From: DAOUJW01 sp034421015
GTDB taxonomy: Bacteria; Chloroflexota; Dehalococcoidia; Lucifugimonadales; UBA2985
Direction of reading: 5' to 3'
DNA length: 6,778 nt
Assembly (NCBI GenBank): GCA_034421015.1
Contig: DAOUKT010000001.1
Coordinates: 1-6,778, forward strand
Position 1 is the first letter of the stretch. The number at the start of each line of letters is the position of its first letter. Positions 4,788-6,778 of the stretch are shown here, piece by piece. A model generated the notes under the pieces. The model made no database searches and was not told the DNA's origin. It was given only the letters and a program-made list of their open reading frames with translations. Both the position numbers and the translations under genes were made by a program.

Positions 4788-6778
4788 ATGTTGAGATGGC
4801 GATATACGCTGGCAACGCTGGCGATGCTGACAGCCTTGTTGGTTGTGGCCTGCGACCGGGAGCCGGCAGACCTGCCAATAGCTGCGGATACGCCGCAGCC
4901 AACGCCCACTATACGTTCCATGGAGGAGTACGAGTCTAAAAGGGCAACTGCGATTGCCCAGGCAGAAATGCTACACACTCCTACTCCCACTCCTAGGCGT
5001 CCCGGATACCCGTGCCAAGAATTGCATCGGGAGCTGGCCGTCAGCAATCTCACCGTAGTAGGTTTCTCGGGTTATACCGACCATCACCTCCAATGGACAC
5101 CGGATGGGGAGCGCCTTGTCTTCAACGAGAATAACACCAACATCAGGGTGGTAGACGCCCAAGGCTCTGAGATAAGGACCATCGTCAACATGTACCCTGG
5201 CAGAATCTCTTCTACTTACGGCCTCCACCTGGACCTGTCCCCCGATGGCTCCAGGATTGTCTACTCCTCCTGCGAGTACGATGAGACTGGTCGGGTCGAG
5301 AGCAAGTCAGGCAGCGGCCAGTCTATGGTCTTAATCGACTCTTTTGGCCGAGACGGTTCAGGGTATGAACTTGCCTCCATAGGAATAGACGGGACGTCTC
5401 CCAGACGCCTAACGGACAACGATCACATGGACCACTACCCGGCCTGGTCCCCGGACGGGACGCGCATCGCCTTCATAGAAGGACGAGAATATGATGCAAA
5501 CCTCTCCATGATTCCCGCGGACGTCTTTGAGGCGGCGACGCCGCTGGTATCGCTGAACGAAGATGATTTGTATGTTCATTTTCTGCCTCCGGTGTGGTCG
5601 CCCGACGGGGAGTTTCTGGCGTTCGTCGCAGAAGTGCAGATGGAAGATGGACTCAGCGAGGTTCTTCTTCATACGGTGCGCTCCGACGGGTCGGATCTGA
5701 CGAGGATAGGGCCCTCTACTGCTCTGCCTGTGTGGTCTCCGGAAAGTGGGGAGCTTACCTTTGCCAGGACCGATGAGCTTGATGGGTCCCCTGAGAAAGG
5801 GGAGGCGTCAATATACTCTGTCAGGCCGGACGGAACGGGGATGCGCAAGGTGTGGAGCAGCGGACCGCGACCCTACGATAGGTATCCCCTGATATTGCAG
5901 CTATCGTGGTCTCCGGATGGCTCAGAGCTTCTGTTCCTCTACTTTGAGAATATGGGCGTCCGATACGGTCGCTACTTCGGGGTCTATAGCGTAAACGCCG
6001 ATGGGAGCGGCCTGCGTAGCCTCGCCCCTTTCGAGACCTTTGTCCGCGCAGAGTGGTCTCCTGACGGATCCAGGATCGCGATCCTGGACTTAGTTGGCAG
6101 GGCTGAGAGCGGCACCCTCATTATGATGACACCCGAGACGGGAGACGTGCGACTGCTGGCAAGGGCGGATAGAGTTGACAGATTTAACACAGAAGGGAGA
6201 TTCCAGGTCTTGAGTACGCCTAGGCTGGACGTGCCGGTGGACGCTTCGGCATGCGCCGAGGGCTTGGTGGTGCCTGAGCCGGAGGCCAACCCCGGGCTAG
6301 TCCAAGACTGCGAGACGCTGTTGACCATACGCGACGTGCTCTCCGGGGATGCGGACCTGGACTGGGACGGGCACAGCCCAATGGAAGAGTGGGAGGGAGT
6401 CACCATAGAGTGCTGCCCCTCGCGGGTGTCTGAGCTGAGTCTTGCAGACCACGGCTTGACCGGCGTCATACCACCTGAGATCGGGCAGATGGCTTCACTG
6501 GTCAGCCTGGACCTCTCTTCGAACTGGCTCACAGGAGCGATTCCCACTGAGATCGGTCAGCTTACGGAGTTGGAGAGTCTGGACCTCTCGGAAAACTGGC
6601 TCACAGGCGCGATACCCCCGGAGCTTGGCTGGCTCCGGCTCCTGCGATTGGGCCGGAACTACCTCAGCGGAGGCATCCCGCCTGAGCTGGGCTCCCATGG
6701 GATGCTGGAGGAGCTGTACCTCAATAACAACTTCTTGACGGGGAGCATCCCTGCGCAACTGGGCAGACTTTCCCGCTT
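4788..6778 (+). CDS. Lipoprotein: PD40 beta-propeller plus plant-type leucine-rich repeats (open at the right edge)
   Basis: One uninterrupted frame of 663 codons with no stop before the window ends. GGAG (4777-4780) lies seven bases before the ATG. Residues 1-22 are a lipoprotein signal (MLRWRYTLATLAMLTALLVV, lipobox VVA-C22), followed by a Pro/Thr linker (TPQPTPT, HTPTPTP, to about 72). Seven PD40/TolB-type motifs follow: WTPDG at 103, LSPDG at 150, WSPDG at 220, 270, 374 and 423, and a degenerate WSPES at 316. That is enough for a six- or seven-bladed propeller. From about 501 comes a cap (NPGLVQDCETLL, then IRDVLSG) like the N-terminal cap of plant LRR receptors. LRRs of the form LxxLDLSxNxLTGxIPxExGxL start near 546 with asparagines at 579, 603, 624 and 648. 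Repeat four is three residues short. It is probably anchored on the outside of the membrane and used for binding protein or carbohydrate. The partner is unknown and the C-terminus is outside the window. Confidence 0.88.
   Translation, partial: MLRWRYTLATLAMLTALLVVACDREPADLPIAADTPQPTPTIRSMEEYESKRATAIAQAEMLHTPTPTPRRPGYPCQELHRELAVSNLTVVGFSGYTDHHLQWTPDGERLVFNENNTNIRVVDAQGSEIRTIVNMYPGRISSTYGLHLDLSPDGSRIVYSSCEYDETGRVESKSGSGQSMVLIDSFGRDGSGYELASIGIDGTSPRRLTDNDHMDHYPAWSPDGTRIAFIEGREYDANLSMIPADVFEAATPLVSLNEDDLYVHFLPPVWSPDGEFLAFVAEVQMEDGLSEVLLHTVRSDGSDLTRIGPSTALPVWSPESGELTFARTDELDGSPEKGEASIYSVRPDGTGMRKVWSSGPRPYDRYPLILQLSWSPDGSELLFLYFENMGVRYGRYFGVYSVNADGSGLRSLAPFETFVRAEWSPDGSRIAILDLVGRAESGTLIMMTPETGDVRLLARADRVDRFNTEGRFQVLSTPRLDVPVDASACAEGLVVPEPEANPGLVQDCETLLTIRDVLSGDADLDWDGHSPMEEWEGVTIECCPSRVSELSLADHGLTGVIPPEIGQMASLVSLDLSSNWLTGAIPTEIGQLTELESLDLSENWLTGAIPPELGWLRLLRLGRNYLSGGIPPELGSHGMLEELYLNNNFLTGSIPAQLGRLSR

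Noticed and set aside
4975..4996. Short tandem ACTCCT/ACTCCC repeat
   Set aside because: It simply encodes the Pro/Thr linker of the lipoprotein, a common low-complexity spacer.
5984..6547. Minus-strand frame of 187 codons opposite the lipoprotein
   Set aside because: Ser-rich shadow. The plus-strand frame shows ordered PD40 and LRR motifs with no interruption.

Overview
The window looks like a piece of a GC-rich bacterial chromosome, most probably Chloroflexota of the marine/groundwater Dehalococcoidia or SAR202 kind. That placement is inference. It rests on a lipoprotein joining TolB-like PD40 repeats to plant-type leucine-rich repeats, a tiny SWIM zinc-finger protein, an OFA-like MFS permease, and several families of short palindromic intergenic repeats that I associate with such genomes. 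No rRNA or tRNA gene, CRISPR array, transposase or phage gene is visible.

Left part (1-1594). A membrane-anchored protein of unknown function begins near 223 on the minus strand and runs off the left edge. Upstream of it (roughly 290-510) lie a plausible promoter and, further up, two tandem TTACRC/TTACAC direct-repeat pairs spaced like OmpR/PhoB-family sites next to a TATACT box. About 510-967 holds no convincing gene, only a cluster of CTGGCA/TGCCAG inverted repeats. At 968-1333 (minus) is a fossil of a Type ISP restriction-modification gene: the first ~24 codons joined directly to the last ~97, out of frame, with a further single-base frameshift near the end.

Middle (1595-3370). A 12-helix MFS permease (minus) and an 82-residue SWIM zinc-finger protein (plus) are divergently transcribed. 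Each has a recognisable sigma70-type promoter in the shared region. The permease promoter carries a 15-bp dyad exactly inside its -35/-10 spacer, and its -10 overlaps the first ATG, which argues for a downstream TTG start.

Repeat cluster (3371-3885). This gene-free 500 bp is dense in hairpins: a 76-bp compound element with inverted palindromic ends, a second copy of one of those ends 204 bp later, a CTGAGC...GCTCAG hairpin and a perfect 28-bp palindrome.

Right part (3886-6778). A classical short-chain dehydrogenase/reductase is followed, after a hairpin overlapping its stop codon, by a large lipoprotein. This has a signal peptide with lipobox, Pro/Thr linker, seven PD40 motifs, a cap and plant-type LRRs, and it is open to the right edge. 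The genes do not form an obvious single pathway. The lipoprotein is a surface recognition or scaffold candidate; the permease and dehydrogenase suggest uptake and oxidation of small organic molecules, with substrates not determinable from the sequence.
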